Shown here piece by piece: positions 59,498 through 64,000 of a stretch of DNA of 64,000 nt (the first letter of the stretch is position 1; the number at the start of each line of letters is the position of its first letter). The position numbers and the translations under genes are program-made. The stretch is from Hofstenia miamia (taxonomy: Eukaryota; Xenacoelomorpha; Acoela; Hofsteniidae). The notes under the pieces were generated by a model. That model was not told the DNA's origin. It ran no database searches and saw nothing but the letters and a program-made list of their open reading frames with translations. Location of the stretch: positions 530,230 to 594,229 of the forward strand of contig CABFPE010000404.1 of NCBI GenBank assembly GCA_900660155.1, read 5' to 3'.

Positions 59498-62084
59498 ACA
59501 AAATCATTAACATAGTATTTGATGCAGTTACCAAAAAAAACTAAAAAAATCCTTTTAACAAAATTAATATAAAAATCATTGACAGATTGACATTGAAAGT
59601 ACAGAATTCAGAAATTACAATAGGATTATCTCAGGAACAAAATATATATTTAAATTTTACAAAGAGCCCATAAATAAATTTTATTTATTTCTAAAAAATA
59701 TAATACATATGATTTTCAATTTGCTAAGGCAAGGCAATCTGGACTTAGCTATGGAGACTATTGAACTTTCCAGACCACATGGGCTATGGGCTGACCAGGT
59801 CAAAGAAGTATTCATGCAGGCCACTGTTCTTATCAAATTTCTCAAAACAGTATATTTAGAATAATTTTGAGGCATATTGTGTCTTGTAGCTTATGCTCAA
59901 CAAACCATTCCAGGGTGTGAATTCATACTGCAATTTGTAATTTTCCATACAATTTCTATTTTTCTAGAGTTTTTGTTCTTCTTCTTTATGAATATTTCAT
60001 TGAAATTACCTGAGTTGATTGTGGGTCAAGGTTAAAAAATGAGAAATGTGTTGATGTTTGAAAACTGCTTGCCAGACACATCTAAGTAATAATGGTCATC
60101 TTTGAATCTTGTGCAAGCAATTTCAACCATCTGTTGTGAACAGAGTTGTAACTAGAAATGACTGGGCCTTAATGATGAAACTTATGCTAATTCAGGTTAT
60201 TTCTTGATTTTTTCAGTTTGATTGACAAAACTGGGTATCTTGAAAGCTCTAATAAAATGTACACACTGAAATTTAAACTGAATTTTACACTAGTATAATA
60301 TATTCAGGATATGTTTCTAATGCAAAATTTTGTTGAAACATTCAAATTCTTACCATACCTAATGTTTGATAATGAGTAATTTTCCTTTAGTAGCTGTACA
60401 CTTGACTGTGTTATTTCTCAGAAATTGCACCTGCTCACCTGAATGTGAATCATCACCAGTAGAATTAATTACTGGTCTGCTCTTTACAGTAGGTTACCCA
60501 CTGTCAATCACAGAATCTCCAGCTGCCACCCATGTCATCTTTATCTTGCATCAATTTACTCACATATCAGTAATAACCTCACTGGCTGCCTGTTTCACCA
60601 AGTGTCCAATGCAAGGTTTGCTCAATCAGGCATCATGCCTTCTATTCTTCTGGTTGGCTTCTCTGAATCCTGGCTACTTGCCACATCTAGTAGTCTATTG
60701 AATCATTGACAATATTGCAACCCCCAGGCAAGGTAAAAAATTTGAAAGGTGGGTTCTCAAATTGTGATGTTCTATTCTGTGCAATTTGCAGCTGAAACTG
60801 CGTGCTATGAACCTTTCTACAAGCCAATATTCTGACAATGTGTCTATATTAGTCACTTTTTGCAAACAGAGAATTGGGACTGACTATCCATCTGAAGAAA
60901 ACTCATGAAAAAAAATAGCTGACAAATTCATTTGAAGCCTTCTGCAAAATGCAAGAGGTGGTGTAAATCTTTATTGTTTTAGCTGTGTTATATGTATAAA
61001 TGTAGCCTAAGCACTCAATGAAAATATCCTCCATAATCTATAGGAAGCATGAATTTTTCCAGTAGCAAAAATATAGCATGTTTCATGAAATTCTTTAAAT
61101 CATTTCCACATTTATATTGATTTTTCATAACCTCACATATATTGATATTTGTGGAAATTTATTGTTGCATTCATAAAGCATGACATTATCAAACTCTGTA
61201 AAGAACATGCCATTATACTTTTAAAATTTTTGTCTCATTGTTATTCAGATAACAGCCCTTTGATGTTACTCATGTAGAACAGTGAAAAGCTCAATTAATT
61301 GGCACAAATTCCATTCCTTCATTCTCAAATTTGTCAAAAACTAATTTATCATATTTCAAATTTTGTTAATATTGCTTTTCCAAAAATTTTATTTCAAGAA
61401 AATTTTTGCATAATATCTTAAAGATGGCAATTTGGTCTGCTGCAAAAATAGAAACAAACTGTCTCATTCTGATATTTATTTATTACTCTCCATGGGTAAG
61501 AGTGTAGACAACATTGTATCTGAAATGTGAACACAGCAATTGGCTCAAGAATATTGATTCAATGAAAGGGAAATCACTAAACAAACTGAAGTATCTAGGC
61601 ACCAAAGGACATTGCAAACACAAGAACATATTGAAAAAATTTAACTTTTAGTAGAAACTGACAAACATCATAGAGTTCACTGCAAAGAATGTACATTTTA
61701 AATTTATTTAAATTTTCTCTAAGTAATGGAAATACATTTTTCATAAGCTCAAAATTTTAATATTCTGTAAGCAGAATTTTTTTGGCTACCTCTGTACATT
61801 TTCAGATGATTTTCAAATGACTAACAGATCAACAAAAGAAAATTTAAAAACAGTAGAATTCAGAACAAAATATGATAAACAAATGTGTATGTTAAATATG
61901 TAATTTGAATTTGACAAAACAACCCTAGTATTGTTCTTTGATTTATGCAACACATTTTCCCTTTAATTAGCTTTTGTTTACTCCTGCTTCAAATGTTTTA
62001 GTTTATCATAATTGTATTAGAATTTAAATGTATCATGACAGTCTACTTCAGTTGTTTCATTAAATACAGACACTCATGCTGACA
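59498..62084. other. No gene recognised
   Basis: Somewhat less AT-extreme than the first half of the window. The 111-codon plus-strand frame at 60366-60701 has no domain and its minus-strand complement is closed. No ends of elements were recognised. Confidence 0.45.
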
Positions 62085-62412
62085 TACTTCTTAAGATTTT
62101 GTTACAAGAATCAAACAGACAGGTTACTTTTTGTAATTTATGTTCAAAATCATTTAATGTTTCAGTATCTGATCACCTAAATACTACTCTACACAGAAAA
62201 GCAAAGCAACTAAACCAACCAGGGTAGAGCAACAACATCTCCATTAGTCTACCTGGATCAATGCAAGAGGAGCACCCATTTAATACCAAAGTTACTGCAG
62301 CATGGATAGATGCCAGGTTGCCTATTTATGCACTATCTAAACTTAAACTGAAGGATTGCTTAGAAAAGTATACAAAACATCATATTCCATTACCTCAAAA
62401 ATTATTAATAAG
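62085..62412 (+). pseudogene. hAT transposase N-terminal relic
   Basis: The frame reads VTFCNLCSKSFNVSVSDHLN...LHRKAKQL, a BED-like zinc finger (C-x2-C ... H-x5-H). It continues FNTKVTAAWIDARLPIYALS and LKDCLEKYTKHHIPLPQ, matching the hAT stretch F...L..A.I.A.IPL.KL..P.FR.FLEKYT...IP. It belongs to the same broad group as the relic at 13.7 kb. At least one stop interrupts it, and it ends at a TAAGATAAGAAAAGATAAGA stretch with ATTATTTATTCAG, possibly the tail of another insertion. The catalytic parts were not found downstream. Confidence 0.62.
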
Positions 62413-64000
62413 ATAAGAAAAGATAAGATATTATTTATTCAGATAATATTTTCAATTACATGATTAATATCTGAAAAGCATCATGAAAGATACTAATGTA
62501 GAATCAGGGGCTGGGAACTAGAACAGCACTGGTGAACTTAATGTCATGGCAGAAGGTTGCAAGAGTGACCATCTTATAGCAGTCCTGATTCTAGCAATTA
62601 TTAACCTATAGAAAAACATTGGTAGTTCATGCATGTAACTAGTAACTGTTTAGAGAGAAAACATCCAGGATGACCAATTTTTATGGCTTCCACCCAAAGT
62701 GCGATCCAAAAGAGAGAAGCTTGTAAACTTACTTGAACAGTGCTACACTATTTGTCTCATAATTTATTATCTATCTCAATATGCAATAAGCTTCTAAGTT
62801 GTTTTCTAATCTCTCAGCTCACCAAATAATAGCATGTAATTACCATGCATTTGTGTTAGTCAACAGCATATTATCATCACAGTGTAATAAATTATATGTG
62901 CATGTCCATGTTGAATTCAAATGAAAGGTTTATTAGATGTACATGTAACCATACACATAACTTAGTGTGGTGCACAATTTGGGCTGCTAACTGGCTGAGA
63001 TCTATATCATCATCCCCAGCACAGAAGAGTGACTCCCAAATTGTCACTGGAACTTATGCAATTACTATAAGCATATAATGTAAAACTAGAAATAACAGTA
63101 AAAGAAAAGCAAATCCAATTTGATTGATCTCTACATTGTTTCTCATATTTATACAATCAAGAAATTACTACCTGCCTTTGTTTACAATGCAAAACCATAG
63201 ATCATGTTTCCCTTGCAAATTAAATTGAGCAATAATAATATGTAGCACCAAACTGATGAGAGACTATTCTATCTTCATAAACTATACTCGAAATTCACTA
63301 CATCACATTGACATCACTAAAAGAATTCAAACTGATATAAATGATAAAAATAAAAATTGGAAAAAGTCCCCAAGTGACTCTACACTAATAACTATAATAT
63401 TTACAAAAAATAACAAGACTACAAAATCTGTTCTGTTCAGGCCATGTGGTAACCTCCGTAATAATCTCCTAGTGGGCATCTGCCTGAAGTGGATCTCCAC
63501 ATCCACTTTCATTGTTCCATCCAATGCTTGAGTGCCACTTCTCAGCTCAATCAAGATAGCTTATGTGTGACCTACATTAGCTTGGTGCTTACTCAATACA
63601 TGACACAACTCGACTTAGACTCTATTGTGTGAAAGTGTTATATCTATTTGCAACCTGAACTGTTACTAGTTGTTTGTTAAATATTACATGTAGCCATTAC
63701 TGAAATATATGAGCATATTTAAATGTAATGTGTTTGAACAACTTCCTAACCTATATTTACAATTTACTATATGTATGGTCACTTTATCAGTCAATTATAG
63801 GTCATTAATTTAGATCTAAAACAATATTAAGATAATTCCTAAAGTTTGGTCATCCAACCATTTGCTGACAATCAATTATCTAATACATGTAGAAATGAAA
63901 TGCTAGTTGGCTAATTGAGAGATAAAACCCCTATACCTAGCATATGTGCACTTTTGTGATCTGGCACAGAGACCCTAGAATCATTCCCTGTGATGTATCC
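62413..64000. other. No gene recognised
   Basis: No family recognised. A minus-strand stretch at 63554-63420 (IELRSGTQALDGTMKVDVEI, then RRLLRRLPHGLNR) has a balanced amino-acid composition unlike chance frames here and could be a piece of an element or exon, but nothing supports it further. Confidence 0.4.

Noticed and set aside
60366-60701. 111-codon plus-strand frame
   Set aside because: No recognisable domain, no plausible splice or start context, and hydrophobic content typical of chance frames.

Overview
The window is a strongly AT-rich piece of an invertebrate (metazoan) nuclear genome. Supporting signs are a two-C2-domain synaptotagmin, long gene-poor stretches, many (TA)n microsatellites, and decayed LINEs, hAT, piggyBac-like and Tc1/mariner elements together with a Ty3/gypsy LTR element. 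The transposon mix would suit an arthropod-like genome, but nothing seen fixes the phylum. Three single N positions (20358, 50408, 51044) show that it is a draft assembly.

There is only one convincing host gene: a synaptotagmin coding block on the minus strand at 22657-23847 (396 codons, both C2 domains with complete calcium-binding aspartates), with a candidate polyadenylation signal just beyond it. A proline-rich candidate terminal exon lies at 32380-32501 (+) and is weak. No tRNA, rRNA, other RNA gene or CRISPR array was recognised.

Layout. 1-4.4 kb: a possible helix-turn-helix transposase relic, then empty AT-rich DNA. 4.4-9.1 kb: three kinds of MITE (hAT-type with an 8-bp target duplication, an ACCCGA-rich family, and a piggyBac-like element). 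12.3-13.3 kb: a 239-bp tandem repeat. 13.7-16.9 kb: a hAT transposase relic split by a LINE. 18.4-19.0 kb: a mariner relic. 20.2-20.4 kb: a perfect palindrome beside an N. 22.6-23.8 kb: synaptotagmin. 24.5-25.6 kb: a hAT C-terminal relic and two TTAA-flanked MITEs. 28-34.5 kb: mariner and LINE relics. 35.9-36.7 kb: a 192-bp tandem repeat. 37.7 kb: another ACCCGA MITE. 39.3 kb: a Tc1 relic. 42.3-44.4 kb: a 5'-truncated LINE ending in a TTA repeat. 44.9-45.5 kb: a second Tc1 relic. 50.4-50.9 kb: a mariner-derived MITE with 37-bp terminal inverted repeats. 52.8-59.5 kb: a broken, minus-strand Ty3/gypsy element with unusually short (about 113 bp) LTRs and an unidentified region downstream of integrase. 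62.1-62.4 kb: a further hAT relic.

The window does not encode a pathway. It reads as a gene-poor region around one neuronal or secretory gene, shaped by repeated transposon insertion, internal deletion and tandem duplication. All family assignments come from reading translated sequence by eye; no database search was possible.
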